Shown: positions 24,332-32,099, counted from the stretch's first letter. The stretch: 32,738 nt of DNA from Lachnospiraceae bacterium (GCA_902363835.1 CABJBM010000043.1:1-32738), one strand, 5' to 3'. Made by a program: numbers and translations. Notes: generated from the letters alone by a model not told the origin.

Positions 24332-26152
24332 ATGAAAAACAACGTTTTGAAACAGGGCCGCCGTTTTCTTTCCATTATCCTGGCAATTTCCCTGCTTTGT
24401 GCCTGTGCACCACTCAAAAGACCGCCTGCCTCGCCTTCATGGGCTGAGTATGAACAATACCATGCCAAGGATTTGTCCATTCAAAACAAGTTTGATCAAT
24501 TTACAAGCGACTTGTTCCGCCAGGAGATCAGCAATTCCGGAATCAGCTTCCATTTCAGCATTGCCGATCCTGCTTCCCGTGGAATTGATACAGTTCCTCT
24601 GACCCTGGGAGACTTTTCTCTGGATAAAATGAAAAAGGGATCACAAGAGCTTCTGGACTTAAAAAAGCAGCTGGACGGATTCAACCAGCGTCAGCTAAAT
24701 GACGAACAGCGGCTTACCTGGCAGATTCTCCGGTCCTACATAGATACAGAATTAAGCTCCGACGGTCTGGAGCTTTACGCCCAGCCTTTAACCTCCACCA
24801 TCGGAATTCAGGCTCAGCTTCCTATCCTGTTTTCAGAGTATGCCTTTTACACCCGTGATGATGTGGATCACTACCTTGCACTGCTTTCTACTATTGATGA
24901 TTATTATGGGCAGATTCTGGAGTTTGAAAAGGAAAAATCAAAAGCAGGGCTTTTTATGTCCGACACTGCCGCTGACCACGTATTAAAATCCTGTGAAGCG
25001 TATTTAATCCAGCCTGACCACAGCTTTCTTTCCGAGACCTTTAACACCCGGATAGACGCCCTTACGGATTTAACCCAGGAAGAAAAGGACGCTTATAAGG
25101 CACAGAATTTAAAGGTTCTGGAGGAGCATTTCATTCCTGCCTATAAAAACCTTGTAAACGGCATTACCGCCCTTATGGGCACCGGAACCAATGACAAGGG
25201 CTTAAGCTGGTATCCGAAAGGAAAAGAATATTTTGAATATCTGGTCAATTCCAACACGGGAACCTCTTATGGTTCCATCCGAAGCCTGACAAAGGCAATC
25301 GAAAAACAGCTGAACTCTGATATACAGGCCATAGGGCAGATCACAAAGGAGCATCCCGAGGTACTGGATTCCCTTGATGGCTACGCCTTCCGCTATACGA
25401 AACCGGAAGATATTCTGGAATCTTTAAAATCCCTCATAGCCGCGGATTTTCCTGAGCTTCCGCCCTGCAGCTACACGGTAAAATACGTTCCCAGCTCCCT
25501 GGAATCTTCCTTAAGCCCGGCCTTTTACCTGGTCCCTCCTCTGGACCGTTATGAGGATAACGTCATTTACATCAACGGCAACCCGCGTTTTCAAAATGAT
25601 GACCTTTTCACCACCCTGGCTCATGAAGGCTATCCGGGGCATTTATATCAAAATGTTTACTTTTTAAGCAAAAAACCTAATGATTTAAGAAGCATCCTTT
25701 CCTTCCCCAGCTATTCAGAAGGTTGGGCTACTTATGTGGAGTTTTACTCCTACACCTTAGATAACGGACTGAATCCGGAGCTTGGGAAGCTTCTGGCCCA
25801 TAATACCGCCGTTACCCTGGGCATTTATGCATATTTGGATATCTGCATCAATTATGAGGGCTGGGATAAAGATCAGACAGCCAAGTACCTTGGCACCTTT
25901 TATAATGTGGAGAAAACAGATATTGTGGATTCCATTTACAACAGCCTGATTGAAAATCCCACCAATTACATGGAATACTATGTGGGATACATGGAAATCA
26001 TGGAAATGCTGAACACAGCCAAAAAGATCTTAAAGGATGACTTCAATTTAAAGGACTTCCATACCTTTTTACTTGATGTTGGGCCTGCCCCATTCTCTGT
26101 TATCCAGCCTGCGTACCGGAACTGGCTGGCCAAACAATTAAGAAACCACTAA
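24332..26152 (+). CDS. DUF885-type metallopeptidase-like lipoprotein
   Basis: A 606-residue exported lipoprotein. The basic start and hydrophobic stretch end in LLCAC with C25 as the likely lipid-attached residue. The DUF885 core carries HEGYPGH at 431-437 (HExxxH zinc motif) and SEGWATYVE at 462-470, where E463 would be the third ligand. This pattern resembles M3/M32-like gluzincins, so peptidase activity outside the membrane is likely but not shown. GGAGGA before the ATG sets the start. No partner gene is adjacent. It is divergent from the metG leader and ends at a bidirectional terminator. Confidence 0.85.
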   Translation: MKNNVLKQGRRFLSIILAISLLCACAPLKRPPASPSWAEYEQYHAKDLSIQNKFDQFTSDLFRQEISNSGISFHFSIADPASRGIDTVPLTLGDFSLDKMKKGSQELLDLKKQLDGFNQRQLNDEQRLTWQILRSYIDTELSSDGLELYAQPLTSTIGIQAQLPILFSEYAFYTRDDVDHYLALLSTIDDYYGQILEFEKEKSKAGLFMSDTAADHVLKSCEAYLIQPDHSFLSETFNTRIDALTDLTQEEKDAYKAQNLKVLEEHFIPAYKNLVNGITALMGTGTNDKGLSWYPKGKEYFEYLVNSNTGTSYGSIRSLTKAIEKQLNSDIQAIGQITKEHPEVLDSLDGYAFRYTKPEDILESLKSLIAADFPELPPCSYTVKYVPSSLESSLSPAFYLVPPLDRYEDNVIYINGNPRFQNDDLFTTLAHEGYPGHLYQNVYFLSKKPNDLRSILSFPSYSEGWATYVEFYSYTLDNGLNPELGKLLAHNTAVTLGIYAYLDICINYEGWDKDQTAKYLGTFYNVEKTDIVDSIYNSLIENPTNYMEYYVGYMEIMEMLNTAKKILKDDFNLKDFHTFLLDVGPAPFSVIQPAYRNWLAKQLRNH

Positions 26153-26156
26153 ATTC

Positions 26157-26192
26157 AAAAGGCAGAAGCTGTGATGTCCGCTTCTGCCTTTT
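26157..26192. terminator. Bidirectional terminator between DUF885 and GerMN genes
   Basis: A 13-bp perfect stem (26157-26169 with 26180-26192) includes A4 and T4 at its base, so it works for the plus-strand gene ending at 26152 and the minus-strand gene ending at 26203. Confidence 0.85.
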
Positions 26193-26202
26193 CCTATTGC
26201 CT

Positions 26203-26739
26203 TTATTTCACACTTTTATAATTCTTAACGTATTCCAGATAATCATTATCTCCCTGCTTGATCTGCTGTCCGGAATAATTCTTTCCATCAACGAGAAGCT
26301 TTAATTTATCCAGTTCAAAGTTTTCAATAAAGGTATTGCCAATGGCTGTAACCAGAAGAAGATCTCCGTTTGAACCCTTGTCCGGTACCTTGGATAAATC
26401 AAGAGTAGCCGTTCCATCCTTTTTATCGAATTTAAGAACCTTTGTGCCTTCCTCTAATACGCCGTATTCAATCAGCTTGTCCACCATGGCCTCTGCTGTC
26501 AGCTCAGACACTGCATCCATTGCCTGATTCAAACCCGTACCGTCATCATTCTGGCTGTATACGGAAATAACCTCCATAGGCTCTGCGTTAGGATCAGGAA
26601 CTTTATCACTGGCGCCTCCTGTTGAAGCCATCACCTGAGGATCAGGAGCAGTAGTCTCCACCTTAGGCTGTGTCGGCGTACACGCCGCCAGGGACATCAT
26701 CATCACTGCGCTCATTAAAAACACGATGAATTTTTTCAT
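26203..26739 (-). CDS. GerMN-domain-like lipoprotein
   Basis: A 178-residue lipoprotein. The signal peptide ends in SLAAC with C20, followed by a Pro/Thr/Ala linker to about 60. Residues about 62-160 read like a single GerMN domain, with EGTKVLKFDKKDGTATLDLS near 100-119, then LLLVTAIGNTF and KLKLLVDGKNYSG. The domain occurs in germination and sporulation lipoproteins and in general cell-surface lipoproteins. AAGGAGG upstream supports the start. It begins 27 bp after the marR stop and is likely expressed from the same promoter. Confidence 0.75.
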   Translation of the reverse strand: MKKFIVFLMSAVMMMSLAACTPTQPKVETTAPDPQVMASTGGASDKVPDPNAEPMEVISVYSQNDDGTGLNQAMDAVSELTAEAMVDKLIEYGVLEEGTKVLKFDKKDGTATLDLSKVPDKGSNGDLLLVTAIGNTFIENFELDKLKLLVDGKNYSGQQIKQGDNDYLEYVKNYKSVK

Positions 26740-26766
26740 AATTGCATATTGCCTCCTTAAATTCTC

Positions 26767-27201
26767 TTAAAGGCTCCGAAACCACTGGTTCAGCTTGGTC
26801 AGAGCTTTGATCAAAACTTCTATCTCATTCTCACTTAGGCCTGCAACAGCACCGGCAATCATCTCCTGATGAAACTTAGCATGCTGCTCATAGGCTTCTT
26901 TCCCTTTTTCTGAAAGAGAGATATATACAACACGCCGGTCCTCTTTTCCTCTCTGACGGGTTACATACCCCTTTTTCACAAGACTGTTCATGGCAATGGT
27001 CAAGGTACCAACCGTAACGGACAGCTCCCTGGCAATGGCTGACATATTTTTAGGCTCTCCGATGCCAATGGCCTCGATCACATGCATATCATTATTTGTA
27101 ATATTCTTAAATTCCTGGGTAATGATAGCCTGTTGTTCTATATCCATAATATCCCGAAACAGTCTCACCAAAACTTCGTTAAGAGTCCCGTAAGTATCCA
27201 C
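26767..27201 (-). CDS. MarR family transcriptional regulator
   Basis: A 144-residue winged helix regulator. The core is SAIARELSVTVGTLTIAMNSLVKKGYVTRQRGKEDRRVVYISLSEKG-like, with the recognition helix at about 55-80 and the wing RGKEDRR at about 87-93. The frame extends to a TTG at 27225, but AAGGGG at 27208-27213 is six bases before the GTG at 27201, which I prefer. A palindrome over its promoter (27245-27260) suggests autoregulation. The following GerMN lipoprotein gene is a likely target. The effector is unknown. Confidence 0.85.
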   Translation of the reverse strand: MDTYGTLNEVLVRLFRDIMDIEQQAIITQEFKNITNNDMHVIEAIGIGEPKNMSAIARELSVTVGTLTIAMNSLVKKGYVTRQRGKEDRRVVYISLSEKGKEAYEQHAKFHQEMIAGAVAGLSENEIEVLIKALTKLNQWFRSL

Positions 27202-27241
27202 GTTTATCCCCTTCACATATGACAATAAAAGCTTCTTCGTA

Positions 27242-27270
27242 ATTATACATGATTATGTATCCCAAGACAA
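27242..27270 (-). promoter_or_regulatory. Promoter of marR-GerMN operon
   Basis: Minus-strand TTGTCT (27265-27270) and TATAAT (27242-27247), spacer 17 bp, consensus -10. Confidence 0.8.
27245..27260. promoter_or_regulatory. Palindromic operator overlapping the marR promoter
   Basis: ATACAT-GATT-ATGTAT is a perfect palindrome of 6-bp half-sites. It overlaps the last bases of the -10 and most of the spacer, a place where a bound repressor blocks RNA polymerase. Binding by the MarR protein itself is inferred. Confidence 0.55.
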
Positions 27271-27319
27271 CCACCTGAATTCTTATGAAATTCTTAAAAT
27301 CGAAACAAAAAAATACCTT

Positions 27320-27847
27320 TTATACCAGAAAACGGGATATTATAACGCTGGCAGCAACTCCTGCCGCCGTGGCAGCCAATGCACCGCCAAGGGTATACCG
27401 GGTTTTTTTGATTTTTACGGTTCCAAAATAAATGCTCAGACAGTAAAACACGGTTTCCGTGCAGCTCATAATCACAGAGGTCAGCATGCCGATATAAGAG
27501 TCAGTCCCATAGCTCTTAAAAATATCAAGCACAAGCCCTGTTGCCGCTGAGTTTGATACCAGACGCACCAGGATCACAGGCACTACCGGCGCCGGAAGAT
27601 AAAGAAGAGCAGCCGGCTTTGTCAGGCATTCCGCAAGAAAATCCAGAAAACCGGAAGCCCGAAGCACTCCCACCGCAGTCATAAGCCCAATCAGTGTGGG
27701 CATGATCCCTGCCACTGTTTTCATCCCATCCTTTGCCCCGTCTATGAAGTCATCGAAAACCGGGCGCCTGGACAGTATTCCAAAACCAACCATGTAAAAA
27801 ATGATAAGCGGCACTGCCGCCTCAGATATAAACAACAGAAATTTCAT
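27320..27847 (-). CDS. SpmB-like spore maturation / nucleoside-recognition membrane protein
   Basis: A 175-residue membrane protein with about five hydrophobic segments, resembling SpmB, which is needed for spore core dehydration together with SpmA. It has the Gate/nucleoside-recognition layout: AAVPLIIFYMVGFGIL near the start, DGAKDGMKT (about 36-44), GIMPTLIGLMTAVGVLRASG and SNSAATGLVLDIF. The frame extends 39 bp upstream, but AGGAGG before the ATG at 27847 sets the start. No SpmA-like gene is adjacent. It is separated from marR by about 50 bp of promoter region. Confidence 0.75.
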   Translation of the reverse strand: MKFLLFISEAAVPLIIFYMVGFGILSRRPVFDDFIDGAKDGMKTVAGIMPTLIGLMTAVGVLRASGFLDFLAECLTKPAALLYLPAPVVPVILVRLVSNSAATGLVLDIFKSYGTDSYIGMLTSVIMSCTETVFYCLSIYFGTVKIKKTRYTLGGALAATAAGVAASVIISRFLV

Positions 27848-27962
27848 TTTTTGCCTCCTGAATGGATGAGGTGGATATAAATCCATTGATTGTTATAGTT
27901 TATTCCAATTCTTACCTTTTCATTCAAGGCGTTTTGAGGTAAAATATTCACGTAAGCAATGA

Positions 27963-28088
27963 GCAGTGCGAAACAGGCCGGGAAAAGCTTTTCGTTGTGC
28001 CCGCACATAAGAAAAGCTTTTCATGGCCTGTTTCATAGGGCGACTGCCCGTGAGCGGGCGAATCCTGCGGATTTGCCCGCTGCACTGC
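27963..28088. repeat. Multi-branch folded intergenic element
   Basis: An outer stem GCAGTGC (27963-27969) with GCACTGC (28082-28088) encloses three hairpins. The longest, 27970-28034, has GAAACAGGCC/GGCCTGTTTC arms, then two copies of the 12-bp palindrome GAAAAGCTTTTC, then a TGTG/CACA tip. A small one is 28038-28049 (GGGC/GCCC). The third is 28053-28081, 13 bp with one G-U pair and a TGC loop. No convincing reading frame crosses it. It could be a non-autonomous mobile repeat, a leader RNA, or part of the transcript of the next gene (start 28132). Confidence 0.65.
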
Positions 28089-28131
28089 GGATTTAATTAA
28101 CTGAAGATCAACTAAAAGGAGATGCACCAAT

Positions 28132-28491
28132 ATGAGCGTTTTATTTTTACAATATCCACCCTGCAGCACCTGCAAAAATGCAAAAAAGTGGCTGGATGCC
28201 CATGAAATATCTTATGATTCCAGAAATATTAAAGAGGAAAACCCCACTGCAAAAGAGCTTACAGAGTGGATCAAAAAAAGCGGTCTTCCCTTAAAACGGT
28301 TCTTCAATACCAGTGGAATCATTTACAAGGAAAAGAATTTAAAAGACCTTTTGCCCGGCATGAGTGAAACAGAGCAGATCGAACTTCTTGCCACCAACGG
28401 AATGCTGGTCAAACGCCCTCTGGTCATTGGTGAGGATTTTGTGCTGACAGGTTTTAAGGAAAAGGAATGGGAGGCAGCATTGCTCCGGTAG
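28132..28491 (+). CDS. ArsC/Spx family protein
   Basis: A 119-residue thioredoxin-fold protein of the ArsC/Spx/YffB kind. CSTC (11-14) after the first strand places the redox Cys. The late NGMLVKRPLVI (about 89-99) with its Arg is the family signature. Members are either arsenate reductase-like enzymes or, as in Spx and MgsR, RNA polymerase-binding regulators. The CxxC pair and length fit Spx-like as well as ArsC-like members, and the sequence does not decide. AAGGAGA precedes the ATG. The folded element at 27963-28088 lies in its leader region. Confidence 0.85.
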   Translation: MSVLFLQYPPCSTCKNAKKWLDAHEISYDSRNIKEENPTAKELTEWIKKSGLPLKRFFNTSGIIYKEKNLKDLLPGMSETEQIELLATNGMLVKRPLVIGEDFVLTGFKEKEWEAALLR

Positions 28492-28517
28492 ATTAAAGTC
28501 TTATGGAGCAGCCCATA

Positions 28518-28566
28518 AAAATACCCGGCAGGATTTAAGATTTTAAATCATCTTATTTCCGCCGGG
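28518..28566 (-). terminator. Hairpin terminator for the 28585 gene
   Basis: CCCGGC (28524-28529) pairs with GCCGGG (28561-28566), with an inner AAGAT/ATCTT stem. On the minus strand the stem is followed by TATTTTTAT. It may also stop plus-strand transcription from the ArsC-like gene, although that strand lacks a T-run. Confidence 0.6.
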
Positions 28567-28584
28567 CACTTTGCCGTTAAAATT

Positions 28585-29073
28585 TTATCGGTTCTGATCA
28601 TAGGCAATATCATTAATCATCAGCGGTCCGATCCCAGTATATTCTTTCATTTCTTCATATGCATTTGACATCTTGTTGGCCTTGAGCACTTCGCTTTTGA
28701 TCTTACCGGCCCCCTGCTCTCTCATCCGGTAATCGCCCGCCTTCTTTGCGGAGGCTCCGATTGCGGAAGCTGCCAGTATGATCAGGACCACCATTACGAT
28801 GAGCAGGGGTTTTTGCAGGGAATTTACTAATCTGTGGCCGTAATACAATACCCTTAGCTGCTTTCTTATCACTGTCTCTGCGCCCCGCCTGTTAAGTTCT
28901 GCCATGATCTTCTGAAATTCACCTGGTGGAGGGGTTGGGGGCTCAGGTGTTAATTCCGGGTGCTCCAGCATATAATCAAGCAGATGGGCTTCTAATTTTT
29001 CCTGAGATGACAAATAATAATTTATTCGTTTTAAAACGGAATATTTTTTTCCATGGCTTTTCTCCTTCTCCAC
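28585..29073 (-). CDS. Membrane protein of unknown function
   Basis: A 162-residue protein with one clear membrane segment (about 89-108, QKPLLIVMVVLIILAASAIG). The N-terminal part is charged and helical with a short PEPPTPPP stretch (about 43-50), and the C-terminal part after the membrane is charged. No family recognised. The open frame goes to a GTG at 29115, but AGAGGTG is five bases before the GTG at 29073, so that start is favoured; both are uncertain. The gene is divergent from murG. Confidence 0.5.
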   Translation of the reverse strand: MEKEKSHGKKYSVLKRINYYLSSQEKLEAHLLDYMLEHPELTPEPPTPPPGEFQKIMAELNRRGAETVIRKQLRVLYYGHRLVNSLQKPLLIVMVVLIILAASAIGASAKKAGDYRMREQGAGKIKSEVLKANKMSNAYEEMKEYTGIGPLMINDIAYDQNR

Positions 29074-29124
29074 GTATACACCTCTTAAATACAAGTTATC
29101 CTTAAGTTCCCACACGCTTTGGGG

Positions 29125-29155
29125 TTGACTTTTTATCGCTAACGTTTACTATAAT
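29125..29155 (+). promoter_or_regulatory. Promoter of murG
   Basis: TTGACT (29125-29130) and a perfect TATAAT (29150-29155), but with a 19-bp spacer, longer than optimal. Confidence 0.5.
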
Positions 29156-29184
29156 AGTATATCGAATTTGGGAGGCAACGTTTT

Positions 29185-30252
29185 ATGAAAAAAATCATTT
29201 TAACCGGCGGCGGTACAGCCGGCCATGTTACCCCGAACCTGGCTTTGATTCCCTCTTTAAAAGAGCGAAATTACGATATTCACTATATAGGATCACACCA
29301 GGGAATCGAAGGTCAGCTCATCAAGAGAGCTGGCATCCCCTATGATGGCATTTCTTCCGGTAAATTCCGCCGGTATTTTGACTTAAAAAACTTCTCTGAT
29401 CCCTTCCGGGTATTAAAAGGATATTGGGAAGCTTTGAAGCTGATAAAAAATTACAAACCGGATGTGGTTTTCTCAAAAGGTGGCTTTGTGGCCGTTCCCG
29501 TGGTGTTGGCAGCAAAGCACTGCAAAGTACCTGTTATCATACACGAATCAGACATGACTCCGGGACTTGCCAATAAGCTCTGCATTCCGGCCGCAGTAAA
29601 GGTATGCTGCAATTTCCCGGAAACCCTTCCTTATCTTCCAAAAGATAAGGCCGTGCTCACAGGTTCTCCCATACGAAAAGAACTTTTAAAAGGTGATCGG
29701 CTGACCGGATTAGAATATGCCCGGTTATCTGCAAACCGGCCTGTTATCCTGATCATCGGCGGAAGTCTTGGTTCTGTAACGGTCAATACCACACTAAGGG
29801 GAATTCTCCCGAAACTGCTCAAAAATTACCAGGTGATACATATCTGCGGAAAAGGCAATCTGGATGAAAGCCTGATCGGAACGGAAGGATATGTACAGTA
29901 TGAATATGTAGACGCCCCTTTAAAACACCTTTTTGCCGCTGCTGACCTTATGATTTCAAGAGCCGGAGCCAACTCCATCTGCGAAATTCTTGCACTTAAA
30001 AAGCCAAATATTCTGATTCCCCTTTCCGCTGCCGCCAGCAGGGGTGATCAGATTTTGAATGCCAGATCCTTCGCAAAACAAGGTTTCAGCTTTCTTTTGG
30101 AAGAAGAAAATTTAACCGGAGATTCCCTCTTGCAAGCCATCACCGAAACTTTTTCCAACCGGCAGACCTATATTTCAAAAATGGAACAAAGCGAATTATA
30201 CAATGCGGTTGATACCATTATTGATATGATCGAATCCCTGGTCCGGAAATAA
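29185..30252 (+). CDS. murG: UDP-GlcNAc--lipid I N-acetylglucosaminyltransferase MurG
   Basis: A 355-residue family 28 glycosyltransferase that adds GlcNAc to lipid I to make lipid II on the cytoplasmic face of the membrane. TGGGTAGH (7-14) is the N-terminal glycine loop. A second glycine-rich loop GGSLGS is at about 192-197. The donor-binding segment SRAGANSICEI starts at about 252, and PLSAAASRGDQILNAR follows. Length is normal. GGGAGG nine bases before the ATG sets the start. It stands alone, outside a division/cell wall cluster, and ends three bases from the convergent sigma factor gene. Confidence 0.93.
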   Translation: MKKIILTGGGTAGHVTPNLALIPSLKERNYDIHYIGSHQGIEGQLIKRAGIPYDGISSGKFRRYFDLKNFSDPFRVLKGYWEALKLIKNYKPDVVFSKGGFVAVPVVLAAKHCKVPVIIHESDMTPGLANKLCIPAAVKVCCNFPETLPYLPKDKAVLTGSPIRKELLKGDRLTGLEYARLSANRPVILIIGGSLGSVTVNTTLRGILPKLLKNYQVIHICGKGNLDESLIGTEGYVQYEYVDAPLKHLFAAADLMISRAGANSICEILALKKPNILIPLSAAASRGDQILNARSFAKQGFSFLLEEENLTGDSLLQAITETFSNRQTYISKMEQSELYNAVDTIIDMIESLVRK

Positions 30253-30255
30253 CCT

Positions 30256-30798
30256 TTACACATCAAAGTTAGGACCAAGTATCTTTTTTAAGCAAACTCT
30301 TGTACGATATATCCGGGAACGGCAAACCGTTCCCGGAATCTTCAGAATTTCACAAATTTCCGGAATGGTAAGCTGTTCCAGAAAATAAAGAACAGCCATT
30401 TCTTTCCATTCCTCTCTCATATTGGAGATCTCCCTGGTTATCCTTAAAAGAGCTTCTTCCCCAAGAATCACATCCAGTGGATCAGTGACCACATATCTCG
30501 TAAGCATTGCCACCTCATTGGCTGCGTCTCCTTCATCCAGGCTCACTTTTTCATAATGACCGTTTTTACGGAGGCAGTCAATGGATTTACGTTTTAAAAT
30601 TTTAATCAGCATGCCTTTCTTTCGCGTTTCTGTCCATGATAATGAATAATTCTCAAAATATGCAATAAAAGTTTCCTGCACCACATCGTCCAGTTCCATG
30701 TCCGGTACATTGAGTGTTTTCGCTATCCTGCGGAGCAGTCCCTGATACTCTCCATATATAGACTGCAGCAGCAAGTTCTCATCTTCATGTATGCTCAT
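30256..30798 (-). CDS. ECF-like sigma-70 family factor
   Basis: A 180-residue sigma factor with regions 2 and 4 only. Region 2 includes DVVQETFIAYFENYSLSW (about 38-55), and region 4 includes the helix-turn-helix around LTIPEICEILKIPGTVCRSRIYRTR (about 147-171). The IP-GTV-CRSR segment differs from the usual IPxGTVxSR by one residue less before GTV and one more after it. Its ATG overlaps the HIT gene stop as ATGA, so translation is coupled. No anti-sigma gene is adjacent. A perfect 10-bp inverted repeat lies inside the region 4 codons. Confidence 0.82.
   Translation of the reverse strand: MSIHEDENLLLQSIYGEYQGLLRRIAKTLNVPDMELDDVVQETFIAYFENYSLSWTETRKKGMLIKILKRKSIDCLRKNGHYEKVSLDEGDAANEVAMLTRYVVTDPLDVILGEEALLRITREISNMREEWKEMAVLYFLEQLTIPEICEILKIPGTVCRSRIYRTRVCLKKILGPNFDV
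30313..30336. repeat. Perfect inverted repeat inside sigma region 4 codons
   Basis: CCGGGAACGG and CCGTTCCCGG flank a CAAA loop. It lies 60 bp downstream of murG on the plus strand without a T-run, so it is not a standard intrinsic terminator. Confidence 0.8.
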
Positions 30799-31232
30799 TG
30801 ATTATGTTCCTCTGATTGCAGGGCGCTCCTTATAGCGGCACCTGTCTGTGTTAATTCTTCCGGACCGGCTTTGTCCGGCACCCATGAAACCATAACAGGG
30901 CCTCCCTCATAACGAGGAATCAAATGCACGTGAAAATGAAAAACCGTCTGGCCTGCTTCTTTCCCATTATTCTGCACAACATTAAATCCGGCACAGCCTA
31001 ATGACTTTTTCATGGCGTTCCCTATTTTAGCCGCTAACGGAAGAACCTTTGTTGCTGTTTCCTCATCCAGCTGGCAAATATCTCTGTAATGCTGCTTTGG
31101 AAGGATCAGGGCATGTCCCTTAGAGGCCGGTCCCAGATCCAGAATCACGCGAAAGGCATCATCCTCGTATATGGTTTCAGAAGGTATCTCGCCATTTGCA
31201 ATTTTGCAGAAAATGCAATTATCTTCCCTCAC
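30795..31232 (-). CDS. HIT family protein (second copy, PKCI/HinT-like)
   Basis: A 145-residue histidine triad hydrolase of the HinT type. DNCIFCKIANGEIPS near the start (about 4-18) and HFHVHLIPRY near 96-105 are classical, and this copy is closer to the textbook family than the one at 13449. It hydrolyses AMP-linked phosphoramidates in studied members. A strong AGGAGGTG site (31238-31245) five bases before the GTG at 31232 fixes the start; the frame upstream overlaps the end of the rhomboid gene. It is the middle gene of rhomboid-HIT-sigma. Confidence 0.92.
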   Translation of the reverse strand: MREDNCIFCKIANGEIPSETIYEDDAFRVILDLGPASKGHALILPKQHYRDICQLDEETATKVLPLAAKIGNAMKKSLGCAGFNVVQNNGKEAGQTVFHFHVHLIPRYEGGPVMVSWVPDKAGPEELTQTGAAIRSALQSEEHNQ

Positions 31233-31255
31233 TTTTTCACCTCCTTCCAAATGGA

Positions 31256-31876
31256 TTATCCCCATATTTCCATATCGCGGCACTTTCTCGGCTTGCGGTA
31301 CAGGAGGATCCCCATAACAATACCAAAAAACAGCCCCCCAATATGGGCAGCATTATCTACACCTGTGCTGGTAAAACCAAAATACAGGGAACATGCAATC
31401 ATAATAACCAGCTGTCGGGCACTTAAGTCCTCCAGCCGGCCGCGGTTAATGAGTACTGCATATAAAAGACCACCAATCACACCAAAGATAGCGCCTGAGG
31501 CTCCTGCCGAGACTACATTCCGGTATTCTCCTAGGTTTACGATGATGGACACCACATTGGCACCCACCCCGCAAAGCAGATAGAAAAGCAGGTATTTGAA
31601 ATGACCTAAGGCCCTTTCCAGATTATCACCTAAAATGAACAGAATGAGCATATTATTCATAATGTGGTTAATTCCAAAATGCATAAAAACAGAAGTGAGC
31701 AGCCGGAAGTACTCTCCTCCCTCCAATACAAGCGGTGCATACATGGCTCCGTGTGCCACCATAAACTGCGTATTTTCCGTGGAGCCTGTCATCTCCAGAT
31801 ATAGGAAATAGATGACATTTATCGCAATCAAACCTATGTTTACAAATGCCTTCTTTCCCCTGTACAAGTCCTTCAT
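31256..31876 (-). CDS. Rhomboid family intramembrane serine protease
   Basis: A 206-residue six-helix rhomboid. FMHFGINHIMNNM (about 64-76) is the helix 2 signature. The catalytic Ser is in SAGASGAIFG (about 123-132), and the catalytic His is in NAAHIGGLFFG (about 174-184). It cleaves membrane proteins within the bilayer. The frame opens with GTG at 31882, but AAGGAGA is well spaced only for the ATG at 31876. A promoter lies at 31906-31935. It heads the operon with HIT and sigma; a link between intramembrane proteolysis and the sigma factor is possible but unproven. Confidence 0.9.
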   Translation of the reverse strand: MKDLYRGKKAFVNIGLIAINVIYFLYLEMTGSTENTQFMVAHGAMYAPLVLEGGEYFRLLTSVFMHFGINHIMNNMLILFILGDNLERALGHFKYLLFYLLCGVGANVVSIIVNLGEYRNVVSAGASGAIFGVIGGLLYAVLINRGRLEDLSARQLVIMIACSLYFGFTSTGVDNAAHIGGLFFGIVMGILLYRKPRKCRDMEIWG

Positions 31877-31905
31877 TGCCACTCTCCTTGATAAATATTA
31901 CGCTT

Positions 31906-31935
31906 ATTTTAACACAGCCTTCCATATTATGTAAA
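31906..31935 (-). promoter_or_regulatory. Promoter of the rhomboid-HIT-sigma operon
   Basis: Minus-strand TTTACA (31930-31935) and TAAAAT (31906-31911), spacer 18 bp. Confidence 0.6.
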
Positions 31936-32019
31936 TATAAACGCGAAATTTGCGGTAAAAACTTCACCTTTCTTTTCTATGGCATCTTAAGGTGATTTGC
32001 CAGGCATTCGCAAGCCGTA

Positions 32020-32048
32020 TTGACAATTTTTATTTTCAGCAGTACACT
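32020..32048 (+). promoter_or_regulatory. Promoter of the right-end small operon
   Basis: TTGACA (32020-32025) and TACACT (32043-32048), spacer 17 bp. Confidence 0.75.
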
Positions 32049-32061
32049 TATTTGCAAATAA
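32048..32061. promoter_or_regulatory. 14-bp palindrome over the transcription start
   Basis: TTATTTGCAAATAA is a perfect palindrome directly after the -10 box. It is followed at 32060-32068 by AAATCGTAA, which equals half of the Bacillus Zur-box consensus as I remember it. The opposite half is degenerate. It looks like a repressor site. Confidence 0.4.
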
Positions 32062-32099
32062 ATCGTAAATTTCGGAAGTAAACCCCTTTGGTCAACTGC

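Noticed and set aside
27851..27890. Apparent third copy of the double-hairpin repeat upstream of the SpmB-like gene
   Set aside because: It shares only a short SD-adjacent stretch and one small stem; alignment to the two real copies fails and the second hairpin is absent.
27948..28175. 75-codon minus-strand ORF before the ArsC-like gene
   Set aside because: It is made by translation through the inverted repeats and overlaps the start of a well-supported gene on the other strand.
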